Source: Streptomyces sp. MUM 2J (GTDB taxonomy: Bacteria > Actinomycetota > Actinomycetes > Streptomycetales > Streptomycetaceae). Taken from it: DNA of 64,000 nt. Below the pieces are notes generated by a model, which saw nothing but the letters and a program-made list of their open reading frames with translations, had not been told where the DNA came from and ran no database searches. A program made the position numbers and the translations under genes. The stretch is from assembly GCF_022414535.1 (NCBI RefSeq), contig NZ_JADWYM010000033.1:1-64000 (forward strand), in the 5' to 3' direction. Positions 24,027 to 32,124 of the stretch are shown in pieces. Position 1 is the first letter of the stretch, and each line of letters starts with the position of its first letter.

Positions 24027-24880
24027 CAGGCGAGTGTCTGCCGGGGAGCCATCAGATCCCAGAGGGAGTCCAGGTGTTTGCTCATGTCCTGCACGCACTG
24101 CGCGGCCCGTCCGCCCTCCTCCAGGCGGAACTCGAACAGGGGCGACTGGGTGCCGTGGGCGTCGAAGATCTCGACCGGTCCTTCGCCGGGCAGCTCGCGC
24201 GTGTACCGGGCGATGGTGTACCGGCCCTCCAGGCCCAGCCTGCCGTTGAGCACGTACTGCTTCACCGTCGGCGAGCACGGCAGCGGCCGGAAGTCCGCGA
24301 CGGCGTCGATGCCGTGATCGCGCCGGAGACTGCGGATCTGCACCTCGATGACCGCCTTCTGGCTTCTGATCTGGTCCCTGAGCGCCTGCTGCACCCGGTC
24401 GGTGAGGTCGGTCCGCGACACGGGCGTGGGATAGAGCAGCAGGGCGTCCGGGCCCGGCAGCATGCAGCGCACGTCGACCGACGCGGGACGCACCTTCCCG
24501 GCCGCGACCAGGCGGTGCATGTCGATCAGCGCCCACATCAGCGTCTCCGCCGTCAGGCACACCGCGTCGATCCGCACCGCCGACTCCTGGAACGCCTCTT
24601 CCAGGTACGAGGTGAGCACCACGCGTGCGTCCTGGCCCGGCTGCCGCTGAGCCGGGAGGTCGGCCACCCGGGGCGGGCTGCCCCTGGTGACGTGGGTGAG
24701 CAGGCCGTCCTCCTGGAGTGCGCGCAGCGCCTGGCGCACGGTGCCGCGCTCGACGCCGAACTCGTCCGCCAGCTCGGCCTGGGTGGGCAGGCGGTCGCCC
24801 TTCTTGAGGTCACCGGCGCGGATGCGGGCGCGCAGGGCGTCGGCGATCTCCTGGGGCGAGTGCCGGGTGCTGCTGTTCAC
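24023..24880 (-). CDS. GntR-family regulator, DevA-like paralogue A
   Basis: The product has 285 aa from GTG 24880 (AGGAG 6 nt upstream). The winged helix at residues 5-75 is nearly identical to that of the next gene (KKGDRLPTQAELADEFGVERGTVRQALRALQEDGLL in outline). The C-terminal domain (about 90-280) has diverged strongly and lacks the LPFTPPVKLYLLNGT block, having LPCSPTVKQYVLNGR instead. It is coupled to the HAD phosphatase gene, as devA is to devB in S. coelicolor. Which of the three GntR copies here is the true devA orthologue needs a tree. Confidence 0.75.
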   Translation of the reverse strand: MNSSTRHSPQEIADALRARIRAGDLKKGDRLPTQAELADEFGVERGTVRQALRALQEDGLLTHVTRGSPPRVADLPAQRQPGQDARVVLTSYLEEAFQESAVRIDAVCLTAETLMWALIDMHRLVAAGKVRPASVDVRCMLPGPDALLLYPTPVSRTDLTDRVQQALRDQIRSQKAVIEVQIRSLRRDHGIDAVADFRPLPCSPTVKQYVLNGRLGLEGRYTIARYTRELPGEGPVEIFDAHGTQSPLFEFRLEEGGRAAQCVQDMSKHLDSLWDLMAPRQTLAW

Positions 24881-24940
24881 GGCGTTCTCCTGGGTCTTCA
24901 CCGGGACGGTCGTGGTGTCGGCGGCCGTCCGGTGCACGGG

Positions 24941-25822
24941 TCAGCCGAGGTTCAGGTCTGTGGTGATGGTTTCCCACAAGGCGTCGAACCACATCTGGGA
25001 CTCCTCGACGAACCGTGCGTCCCGGCCGGCGTCCCGGGCGAACGGGAAGAGCAGGGACTCGGTGCCGAGGACGTCGTACAGCTCCGCCGTACCCCGGGGG
25101 CCCGCCCCCCGGGGTTCGACCTCCTCGCTGCGGCGTCCGACCATGTAGAACGCGAACAGCGCGTCGGTGCCGTTGAGCAGGTACAGCTTCACCGGCGGGG
25201 TGAACGGCAGCGCGCGGAAGGCGACCCGCACGTCGATGCCGTGCGAGGTGCGCAGCGCCAGCAGGTTGTGCCGCAGCACCTGGCCGTGCGCGTTGCGCAT
25301 CTGCAGCCAGCGCCGGTGGACGGCGTCGTCGTCGCCCTGCACGGGGGCCGGGAAGGCCAGCGAGATGTCCCGCGAGGGCAGCAGGATGCGAACCTCGACG
25401 GACTCGGGCCGGAGTGTGCCCTCGTGGAGCCGGCGCATGGGCTCGCCCAGGCCGATCATGAGCGACTCCGCCGTCAGGCAGACGGCGTCGATCGTGACCC
25501 GCCGGGCTGCGAACGCCTCGGTCAGCCGCGGCGCCAGCCCGACCAGCGTCGGTTGCGGCTGCTCCCCCGCCGGCGCCGGCTCCGCGATGCGCGGCGGGCT
25601 GCCCCTGCTGATATTGGTCAGCAGGCCGTCCTCCTGGAGTGCGCGCAGCGCCTGGCGCACGGTGCCGCGCTCGACGCCGAACTCGTCCGCCAACTCGGCC
25701 TGGGTGGGCAGGCGGTCGCCTGCCTTGAGCTCGCCGACTCGGATGCGTTCGCGCAGGATGTCGGCGATCTCCTGGGGCGTGCGCCGGGTGCTGCCGTTCA
25801 CTGCCACGTTCTCCTGAGTCAC
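24941..25822 (-). CDS. GntR-family regulator, DevA-like paralogue B
   Basis: The product has 293 aa if translation starts at leaderless GTG 25822, 6 nt after TAGCGT (25834-25829). An SD-led GTG at 25801 is the alternative. It has an N-terminal GntR winged helix and a C-terminal domain containing LPFTPPVKLYLLNGTDALFA, shared almost word for word with paralogue C. It diverges from a 62-aa membrane-protein gene and leads, after 60 bp, into paralogue A and the HAD phosphatase. DevA-like proteins control aerial development in S. coelicolor; the target here may be the divergent small gene. Confidence 0.8.
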   Translation of the reverse strand: MTQENVAVNGSTRRTPQEIADILRERIRVGELKAGDRLPTQAELADEFGVERGTVRQALRALQEDGLLTNISRGSPPRIAEPAPAGEQPQPTLVGLAPRLTEAFAARRVTIDAVCLTAESLMIGLGEPMRRLHEGTLRPESVEVRILLPSRDISLAFPAPVQGDDDAVHRRWLQMRNAHGQVLRHNLLALRTSHGIDVRVAFRALPFTPPVKLYLLNGTDALFAFYMVGRRSEEVEPRGAGPRGTAELYDVLGTESLLFPFARDAGRDARFVEESQMWFDALWETITTDLNLG

Positions 25823-25919
25823 GGCCAAACGCTACAACTTTGACCTATCTCGGGGGAGTTGTTTGAAACCTGTTTATGAGACAGAGCCAAGTGGGGACAA
25901 CATCGGTAGAGATAATCCG

Positions 25920-25934
25920 AGTTGGCTACCAACT
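25920..25934. promoter_or_regulatory. conserved inverted repeat in cassette 1
   Basis: AGTTGG-CTA-CCAACT begins 4 nt after a GATAAT (-10-like) hexamer at 25911-25916, in the divergent region between GntR paralogue B and the 62-aa membrane-protein gene. The same arms occur in cassette 2 at 27193. The position would block transcription of the small gene. Confidence 0.6.
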
Positions 25935-25991
25935 TTTCCTCGTTGGCAGCCAGAAGGAGGAAGAATCACCGTCTGAAGGGGGAAATCCCAC

Positions 25992-26180
25992 ATGCCAGCC
26001 CTCGCCCTCCTCTCCGCCGTCCTCGTCGTCACCTTCGAGCAGGCCGTCCAGTGGAAGTACGGCCCCATGGGCATCGTCGGACTGCTGCTCCTCACCATCG
26101 GCCTGAAGGCCAAGAGCCCCGCCGTCAGCTCCCTGGGAGCCGTCGTCCTCGCGCTGCTGGTCACCGGTCCCGCGCTCTGA
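25992..26180 (+). CDS. 62-aa membrane protein of the GntR cassette (copy 1)
   Basis: The sequence starts MPALALLSAVLVVTFEQAVQ. It forms two hydrophobic helices (about residues 2-18 and 27-42), with a third weaker one near the C-terminus. It shares the pattern EQ-x-VQW-x2-G-x-MGIV-x6-LTIG-x-KA with the 61-aa protein at 27268. GAAGGGGG lies upstream of the ATG. No known family is recognised. It is paired divergently with a GntR regulator and converges with the next GntR gene across only 10 bp. Confidence 0.7.
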   Translation: MPALALLSAVLVVTFEQAVQWKYGPMGIVGLLLLTIGLKAKSPAVSSLGAVVLALLVTGPAL

Positions 26181-26190
26181 CCCGGGCCGG

Positions 26191-27105
26191 TCACGACAGC
26201 TGCAGGTCCGAGCTGATCGTCTCCCACAGCCCGTCGAACCACAGCCGCGCCTGCTCCACGAATCTCGCGTCCCGCACCACCGCGTCCCTCGTGAAGGCGA
26301 AGAGCATCGACCGGGTGCCCTCAACGTCGTACAGCCGGAGCTCCTCCTGGTCGATCTCCGTCCGGCGCTGCCCCAGCGTGTAGTAGGCGAACAGCGCCTC
26401 GGTGCCGTTGAGCAGGTACAGCTTCACGGGCGGGGTGAACGGCAGCGCCCGGAAGGCGACCCGCACGTCGATGCCGTGCGTGGCGCGCAGCGCCAGCAGG
26501 TTGTGCCGCAGCACCTGCCCCTGGGCGTTGCGCTGCGCCAGCCAGCGCCGGTGCAGCCGCCCGTCGGTCCCCGGGTCCACCGCCGCCGGGAAGGCGAGTT
26601 CGATGTCCCGCGACGGCAGCAGGACCCGGACGTCGACCTTGGCCGGTTCCAGCTCCCCGGCGTGGATGCGGCGCAGCGGCTCGCCGATCGCGAGGGTGAG
26701 GGAGACCGCCGTCAGGCACAGGGCGTCGATCTCGACGTGCGGGGCGGCGAAGGCCTCGGCGATGCGCGGGGCCAGAGCCACGGTCGTCGGCTGCGGCGGG
26801 ACGGCGGGGCCGGCGGACATCCGGTCCGCGCCCGCTTCGGGGGCGACGGTGGCGGGGACCCCCTTGGAGACGCCGGTCAGCAGGTGCTCGGACCGCAGGA
26901 TGCGCAGCGCCTGGCGTACGGCCCCGCGTTCCACGCCGAACTCCTCGGCCAGTCTGGCCTGCGTGGGCATGCGCTGCCCGGGCCGAAGCCGCCCCGAGAC
27001 GATCCGGGCGCGCAGTTCGTCGGCGACCTCGCGAGGGGTCGGTTGTGACCGCCGCGGCCTCTGGGGCCGGTTCCGTCCACTGGCGGAGGCGTGTTCCGGG
27101 TCCAC
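26191..27105 (-). CDS. GntR-family regulator, DevA/DevE-like paralogue C
   Basis: The product has 304 aa from leaderless GTG 27105, 6 nt after TACCGT (27117-27112). Residues about 23-95 form the winged helix (MPTQARLAEEFGVERGAVRQ). The C-terminal domain holds LPFTPPVKLYLLNGTEALFA. It has a longer basic N-terminus than paralogue B (RNRPQRPRRSQ). It diverges from a 61-aa membrane-protein gene, repeating the arrangement of paralogue B. S. coelicolor has a second devA-like gene (devE) near devA, which may be this one. Confidence 0.78.
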   Translation of the reverse strand: MDPEHASASGRNRPQRPRRSQPTPREVADELRARIVSGRLRPGQRMPTQARLAEEFGVERGAVRQALRILRSEHLLTGVSKGVPATVAPEAGADRMSAGPAVPPQPTTVALAPRIAEAFAAPHVEIDALCLTAVSLTLAIGEPLRRIHAGELEPAKVDVRVLLPSRDIELAFPAAVDPGTDGRLHRRWLAQRNAQGQVLRHNLLALRATHGIDVRVAFRALPFTPPVKLYLLNGTEALFAYYTLGQRRTEIDQEELRLYDVEGTRSMLFAFTRDAVVRDARFVEQARLWFDGLWETISSDLQLS

Positions 27106-27192
27106 AGCCAAACGGTACAACTTCCCGCCATCTTGGGGCAGTTCTATGAAAGGTGGTTATGAGCCGCTTCCAGGCGGAGATAACCACAGTGG

Positions 27193-27207
27193 AGTTGGTC
27201 GCCAACT
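27193..27207. promoter_or_regulatory. conserved inverted repeat in cassette 2
   Basis: AGTTGG-TCG-CCAACT matches cassette 1 exactly in both arms. It lies 9 nt after a GATAAC hexamer (27179-27184) and upstream of the 61-aa membrane-protein gene. The surrounding sequence is otherwise only partly conserved, so selection on the arms is likely. Confidence 0.6.
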
Positions 27208-27267
27208 TCGACAACCTGGTCGAGACTCAGAAAGGTTGGCCACCGACTCTGCCGAAGGGGGACCACC

Positions 27268-27453
27268 ATGCCACTCGTCGCCATCGCCCTCGCCGCCCTG
27301 GCCGTCGGATTCGAGCAGCTCGTCCAGTGGAGGTTCGGCCTGATGGGCATCGTCGCCCTCGTGGCCCTGACGATCGGGGTCAAGGCGAGGAACGCCATGA
27401 TCGGCGGCATCGGCGCGGTCGTCCTCGCGATGCTGCTCGCCCAGTCCGGCTGA
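27268..27453 (+). CDS. 61-aa membrane protein of the GntR cassette (copy 2)
   Basis: The sequence starts MPLVAIALAALAVGFEQLVQ and is homologous along its whole length to the 62-aa protein at 25992. Conserved EQ and W residues sit between the helices, and LTIGVKAR follows the second. GAAGGGGGACC lies upstream of the ATG. The family is unrecognised. It could be a small membrane sensor or modulator working with the divergent GntR protein; that is inference. Confidence 0.7.
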   Translation: MPLVAIALAALAVGFEQLVQWRFGLMGIVALVALTIGVKARNAMIGGIGAVVLAMLLAQSG

Positions 27454-27454
27454 C

Positions 27455-27485
27455 GGGCTCCCTTCCGGAGGGGAGCCGGGAGCCC
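27455..27485 (+). terminator. hairpin after the 61-aa membrane-protein gene
   Basis: GGGCTCCC (27455-27462) pairs with GGGAGCCC (27478-27485) directly after the stop codon. A shorter inner stem can form instead. It is a probable terminator for cassette 2. Confidence 0.55.
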
Positions 27486-27591
27486 GGTCGGCCGGAACCG
27501 CCACGACCACAACGACAACTCAACAGCCCGCTGCCCGGCCTGCTACGGACCGGCGGCGGACAGCGGACCCGTCACCGACGGAAGGAGCACC

Positions 27592-28857
27592 TCAGAACAT
27601 GTCCGGGCACCACGGCCGCCTGGACGTACGCAGCAGGGCGTCGGCCATCCGGACGGCGCCCGCCCGTTCTTCCCGCACCCGGCCCAGGACCGCCAGCCGC
27701 TCGGCCGACTCGTCGCCGAGCCACAGCCGCGCCAGATCGCTCACGTCGAGCGTCAGGTCGGCGCCGCGGGAGGTGGGCGTGCAGGACACCCCGTCGGGCG
27801 CGGCGTCCAGCAGGTAGCGTCCGCCGGCGATCCCCGCGGCGTCCGCCACCTCCAGCACCAGCTCGCCCGCCGCCGCGTAGCGACGGGCCTCCAGCGCCCG
27901 TACGACGTCCAGCAACCGCAGCCACAGCCAGTCGGCCTGCGTGGTGAGGTGCGCCGCCCGTGGGTCCGGCAGGAGCAGCGGCAGCACGTCGTCCGGGGAG
28001 CGCCAGCCGCTCTTGACCCGCACCACCCAGTCGACGGAGCACAGGTAGTGCCACAGGGCGCGCTCGGCGGCCGGGGTCACGGCCATCAGCCCGAGCACCG
28101 TCGCCGTGTTCAGCGGCTGCTTGGCGTCGCCCCAGCTGTCGTCGCACCGGTACGCCACCATGCCCTCGACCTCACCGCCGGCCGAGCGGTACACACCGTA
28201 GAAGGGCTCCTGCCACGGATCGGTGGAGAAGCGCACGGCGCCGGTGTTCACCTGCCACCACAGCTCGTCCCGGTTCACGGCGCCGGGCTGGCCCCGCCGC
28301 AGCCGCTCGTGCAGCTCCGGGCCGAGCTTGCGGACGTCCTCGGCGTCCACCAGGTCGACCCGGCCGCCCTCCTCGGGCAGCGCCGGCCCGCGCGGGCCGA
28401 AGCCGGCGCGCGGCACGTCGATGGTCCACTCGTTCATCGTGGTCGCCGGGCCGAAGCCGTACCGGCCGTAGATCGGGTACTCGGCCGCGATCAGCGACGC
28501 GACGACGTCGCCGCGCTCCCTGGCCGCCGCCAGATCGCTGCCCATCATCCGGGTGAGCAGACCACGGCGGCGGTGGGTGGGGGTGACGGTGACGCTCGTG
28601 ATCGCGTCGGCGGCCACCGGCGTACCGCCGACGGCCGTGACCTCCTGGGGGAACGAGCGGAACGTCGCCACGCACCGCCCGCCGTCGAACGCGCCGAGCA
28701 GCCGGCCCGGGGCGAAGTTCCGCCGGCGGGCCTCCAGGATCTCCGGGGGGAGGGCCGGCTCCCGCAGGAACCCGGTGTTCAGTGCGCGCTGCCAGTCGGC
28801 GAACTCGTCTTCGGTGATCGGACGGACGTCGATGTCGTGCGGGACGGGGTGGTTCAT
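27592..28857 (-). CDS. Eis-like GNAT N-acetyltransferase
   Basis: The 421-aa protein has the three-part Eis layout: an N-terminal GNAT domain (about 8-150, with acetyl-CoA loop VTVTPTHRRRGLLTRMM), a second GNAT-like domain and an SCP2-type C-terminal domain. It ends in Phe (PWCPDMF); in Eis the terminal carboxylate acts in catalysis, so the end is intact. Eis enzymes acetylate aminoglycosides and lysine side chains at several sites. The native substrate in Streptomyces is unknown. ATG 28857 begins MNHPVPHDIDVRPITEDEF. Confidence 0.85.
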   Translation of the reverse strand: MNHPVPHDIDVRPITEDEFADWQRALNTGFLREPALPPEILEARRRNFAPGRLLGAFDGGRCVATFRSFPQEVTAVGGTPVAADAITSVTVTPTHRRRGLLTRMMGSDLAAARERGDVVASLIAAEYPIYGRYGFGPATTMNEWTIDVPRAGFGPRGPALPEEGGRVDLVDAEDVRKLGPELHERLRRGQPGAVNRDELWWQVNTGAVRFSTDPWQEPFYGVYRSAGGEVEGMVAYRCDDSWGDAKQPLNTATVLGLMAVTPAAERALWHYLCSVDWVVRVKSGWRSPDDVLPLLLPDPRAAHLTTQADWLWLRLLDVVRALEARRYAAAGELVLEVADAAGIAGGRYLLDAAPDGVSCTPTSRGADLTLDVSDLARLWLGDESAERLAVLGRVREERAGAVRMADALLRTSRRPWCPDMF

Positions 28858-29267
28858 GAGGGCACGGTAGGCATGCGGGGGCGGTGGCGTCGCGTGGATT
28901 TCGGGCGGGGCCCGCCGTCCCGGCGGTCGCCGCGCCCGCCGGGCTCCTCCACGGGCCTGTGGACGGACCGGCCGAGGAGGCTCCCGCGGCCGGGTACGAG
29001 GCGGGGCGGGCGGTCCGGTGGTGACGCGGCGCCGGCGGACGGTTGCGCCGTCGGGGCGGCCGGAACGGCGCACACGGCCGGCGGTGCCGCGGGCCCGGCG
29101 GTGGCGCTTCCCGACGGTCGGATCGCGCCCGCCCCGCCAGAACCCGCCGGGCCCCTGGAGCCCCGTACCCGGTGGCGTTCCGCCGGACGACGGGCGGGGA
29201 TCCCGGGGCAGGTGCCGGTCCCGCCGCAGACGTATGCGGCGCCGGCCCCGGCGGGCCCACCGGGACG
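28858..29267. other. 410-bp intergenic region without a recognised gene
   Basis: The region lies between the acetyltransferase start and the rsiG stop. It is extremely GC-rich with low-complexity Pro/Arg/Gly frames in all readings and no Shine-Dalgarno-supported gene. It presumably contains the acetyltransferase promoter. No repeat or riboswitch was recognised. Confidence 0.6.
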
Positions 29268-30053
29268 TCAGACCAGCAGGTCGTCGACCTGCGCCTCCCC
29301 CTCGCGGTAACGGCGGCCGATCTCCGCGGAGCAGTCGTCCGCGGTCCGCTGCATCCGCTGCCGGCGCCGGGAGACGTGCTGCTCGTACCGGACGAGGCGA
29401 CCCATCGCCTCGTGCAGCTCCGGGTCGGTCCGGGCGGCCAGGTCGGACAGCTCGACGTCGGACAGCATCTCGGCCGCCAGCCGCCGGTACTCCTCGCCGT
29501 GCGGGGTGCCCAGCGTGACGTGCCGGGCGGAGGAGCGGTGCCGGGCCGGAGCGTCGGTGAGGACCTCCGGCAGCCACTCCACGACCGAGCCCACGGCGCC
29601 CACAGGCCTCCCGGATCCCGCGGCGCCGACGAAGCGTGCCGCGCCCGGAGCGCCCGCGGAATCCGCGCGCCCGGAGCGCGCGCGGGGCACCGTGGCCCCG
29701 GGGGCCGCCGGGCCGGCGGGCCCCGCGGCCGACGGGGCGACGGTCGCCGCGGACGCCTCCCCGACGGCCACCACCAGGGCCGGCCCGCGCCGCGCGAGTT
29801 CGGCGCGCAGGATGTCGATCCGCCCCTGGAGCAGGCGCCGTACGTAGCTGAGGTCGGCCTCGTCGCGCTGCGCGTCCCGGCGCACGGCGCGCAGCTCGGG
29901 CAGGCTCAGCGCGGCCAGGTCGCGCTCGGTCGGCCCCGCGGGCAGGGGCGGGCTGTCGGTGCGCTGTGCGGGCGGCCGGAGGTCGGCCGCCCGGTGCCCC
30001 GCACAGGCCAGCGGGACAGCCCCCGGAGGCTGCCCGGTACTCGATGTGCTCAT
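29268..30053 (-). CDS. rsiG: c-di-GMP-dependent anti-sigma factor of sigma-WhiG
   Basis: The 261-aa protein has two copies of the RsiG c-di-GMP signature E-x3-S-x2-R-x3-Q-x3-D: residues 65-80 (EADLSYVRRLLQGRID) and 224-239 (EQHVSRRRQRMQRTAD). Both are complete and lie in predicted antiparallel helices separated by an Ala/Gly/Pro-rich linker (about 90-165). In Streptomyces, RsiG loaded with c-di-GMP holds the sporulation sigma factor WhiG inactive. The gene stands alone and diverges from dtd. The linker is low-complexity and probably disordered. Confidence 0.9.
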   Translation of the reverse strand: MSTSSTGQPPGAVPLACAGHRAADLRPPAQRTDSPPLPAGPTERDLAALSLPELRAVRRDAQRDEADLSYVRRLLQGRIDILRAELARRGPALVVAVGEASAATVAPSAAGPAGPAAPGATVPRARSGRADSAGAPGAARFVGAAGSGRPVGAVGSVVEWLPEVLTDAPARHRSSARHVTLGTPHGEEYRRLAAEMLSDVELSDLAARTDPELHEAMGRLVRYEQHVSRRRQRMQRTADDCSAEIGRRYREGEAQVDDLLV

Positions 30054-30210
30054 GTGCCTCTACCGTTCCCTCGACCGGTGCTGGGCAGCATCGTGCCACC
30101 CCAAGTGGCCGCTATGTGACCGAGTGCCCCCGAACGGCCGCACATGGGCGGTTAGGAGGCGAAAAATGGCTCGTTACGGGCGCGGTCCGGTCGCCCGGCA
30201 TGATGGTCGT

Positions 30211-30636
30211 ATGCGTGCAGTGGTGCAGAGAGTGGACGGCGCGAGCGTCGTCGTGGACGGCGAGACCGTCGGGGAGATCAAGGGCGAGGGGCTGTGCGTC
30301 CTCGTCGGGGTGACGCACGAGGACACCAGGGAGAAGGCGGCGCAGCTCGCCCGCAAGCTCTGGTCGATCCGCATACTGGCCGACGAGCGGTCGTGCAGCG
30401 ACGTCGCGGCCCCGCTGCTGGTGATCAGCCAGTTCACGCTCTACGGCGACGCCCGCAAGGGCCGCCGCCCCACCTGGAACGCCGCCGCCCCCGGCGACGT
30501 CGCCGAGCCGCTGGTGGACGAGGTCGTCGCCCAACTGCGGGCCCTGGGCGCGACCGTGGAGACGGGCCGGTTCGGGGCGAAGATGCGGGTCTCGCTGGCG
30601 AACGACGGCCCGTTCACGGTCCTGCTGGAGATCTGA
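30211..30636 (+). CDS. dtd: D-aminoacyl-tRNA deacylase
   Basis: The 141-aa protein starts MRAVVQRVDGASVVVDG and contains SQFTLYGD and NDGPFT, the two active-site motifs of DTD (the second holds the Gly-cis-Pro). It removes D-amino acids wrongly attached to tRNA. The family normally begins at this Met. An in-frame ATG at 30166 has a far better SD (AGGAGG at 30153) and would add 15 residues, so the true start is uncertain. The segment between DERSCSD and the first motif is shorter than in E. coli. Confidence 0.92.
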   Translation: MRAVVQRVDGASVVVDGETVGEIKGEGLCVLVGVTHEDTREKAAQLARKLWSIRILADERSCSDVAAPLLVISQFTLYGDARKGRRPTWNAAAPGDVAEPLVDEVVAQLRALGATVETGRFGAKMRVSLANDGPFTVLLEI

Positions 30637-30660
30637 GGCGAGATCCGGGGCCGGGTGCCC

Positions 30661-31626
30661 CTACGGCTCCACGACCACTTCCTGCGCGGCGGCGGTCGTG
30701 CCGGCGAGGAGCGGAGCATCCGGGGGAACGTTCCGCTTGACCAGCGCCAGGGCGACCGGCCCGAGTTCGTGGTGGCGCGCGGACGTCGTCACGAAGCCGA
30801 CCTTGCGGCCGTCGGGGCCCTCGCCGGCCGGCCGGATCTCGGTTCCCGGCGCCGGCAGGTGGACCTCGCTGCCGTCGAGGTGCAGGAAGACCAGCCTGCG
30901 CGGCGGCCGGCCCAGGTTCTGCACCCGGGCGACCGTCTCCTGCCCGCGGTAGCACCCCTTCTGCAGGTGGACCGCCGTGCCGATCCAGCCCAGCTCGTGC
31001 GGGATGGTGCGGTGGTCGGTCTCGAAGCCGAGGCGCGGTCGGTGCTGCTCCACCCGCAGCGCCTCGGCTGCGAGGATGCCGGCGGGCGGACCGGCCTGCG
31101 CGGCGTAGGCCTCCAGCTCGGAGCGCGGCAGGAACAGGTCACGGCCGTAGGGCGTCTCGCGTACGGTGACGCCCTCGGGCACCTCGGCGATGGAACCGGC
31201 GGGCAGATGGACGACCGCGTACTCGGCGGTGCGGTCGGCGACCTCGACCCGGTAGAAGAACTTCATCGACTCCAGGTAGGCGATCAGCGCGTCCTGGGTG
31301 CCGGGCTCGACGTGGGCCCACACCGTCCCGCCGTCGTCGACCAGGTACAGGGCGTGCTCGATGTGGCCGTTCGCGGACAGGATCAGCGCCTCCGTGGCCC
31401 GGCCCGCGGGCAGGTCGCTGACGTGCTGGGTGAGCAGCAGGTGCAGCCAGGCCAGCCGGTCCTCACCGGAGACCGTGACGACCCCGCGGTGCGAGAGGTC
31501 GACGAAACCGGTGCCGTCGGCGAGGGCGCGCTGTTCGCGGAACAGGTCGCCGTAGTGGGCGGCGACGCCTTCGTCCGCGCCTTCGGCGGGGACGGCGCCG
31601 GGCAGGGACAGCAGAGGGCTCTTCAT
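30661..31626 (-). CDS. ygfZ: folate-binding YgfZ/GcvT-like protein
   Basis: The 321-aa protein has the diagnostic KGCYRGQETVAR motif with the reactive Cys, in a GcvT-type fold. YgfZ binds folate and supports assembly or repair of certain iron-sulfur proteins. The gene converges on dtd (24-bp gap) and its start lies 10 bp downstream of the nur stop, so it is probably in an operon with nur. The symbol is given by family; the gene is often left unnamed in Streptomyces. Confidence 0.85.
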   Translation of the reverse strand: MKSPLLSLPGAVPAEGADEGVAAHYGDLFREQRALADGTGFVDLSHRGVVTVSGEDRLAWLHLLLTQHVSDLPAGRATEALILSANGHIEHALYLVDDGGTVWAHVEPGTQDALIAYLESMKFFYRVEVADRTAEYAVVHLPAGSIAEVPEGVTVRETPYGRDLFLPRSELEAYAAQAGPPAGILAAEALRVEQHRPRLGFETDHRTIPHELGWIGTAVHLQKGCYRGQETVARVQNLGRPPRRLVFLHLDGSEVHLPAPGTEIRPAGEGPDGRKVGFVTTSARHHELGPVALALVKRNVPPDAPLLAGTTAAAQEVVVEP

Positions 31627-31636
31627 GGGTCCAAGC

Positions 31637-32074
31637 CTACGACTCGGTACTTGAACCCTTCAGGGTGCAGTTCCGGCACCTGCCGAAGATCGCGAAGTGC
31701 TTCATGTCGGTGTCGAAGCCGAACTGCTCGCGCAGCTTGGCGGTGAACTCGGCGGCGACCGAGAGATCGGCCTCGATCACGTTGGTGCAGTCGCGGCAGA
31801 CCAGGTGGATGTGGTGGTGCCGGTCGGCGAGGTGGTAGATCGGCGCCCCGTGCCCCAGGTGGGCGTGGCTGACCAGTCCCAGCTCCTCCAGCAGCTCCAG
31901 CGTCCGGTAGACGGTGGAGATGTTGACCCCCGACGCCGTCTTCCTCACCTCGCCGAGGATGTCGTCGGGGGTCGCGTGCTCCAGGGCGTCCACGGCTTCG
32001 AGCACGAGTTGCCGCTGCGGGGTCAGCCGGTAGCCGCGCTGCCGCAGGTCCGTCTTCCAGTCGGTGCTCACCAC
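31637..32074 (-). CDS. nur: nickel-responsive Fur-family repressor
   Basis: The 145-aa protein is very close to S. coelicolor Nur as remembered (MVSTDWKTDLRQRGYRLTPQ). Nickel-site residues His70, His72 and His126 and M-site residues His33, His86, His88 and His90 are all present, as are the structural CxxC pairs (CRDC and CRNC). Nur represses the Fe-superoxide dismutase gene and nickel uptake genes when nickel is plentiful. It is followed at 10 bp by ygfZ. No typical Nur box was noticed in its own short upstream region. Confidence 0.93.
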   Translation of the reverse strand: MVSTDWKTDLRQRGYRLTPQRQLVLEAVDALEHATPDDILGEVRKTASGVNISTVYRTLELLEELGLVSHAHLGHGAPIYHLADRHHHIHLVCRDCTNVIEADLSVAAEFTAKLREQFGFDTDMKHFAIFGRCRNCTLKGSSTES

Positions 32075-32124
32075 ACCGCCAAGTCTAGGACCAGTCGCTC
32101 CGCGGCCACCTGGAAGGAAGCGGC

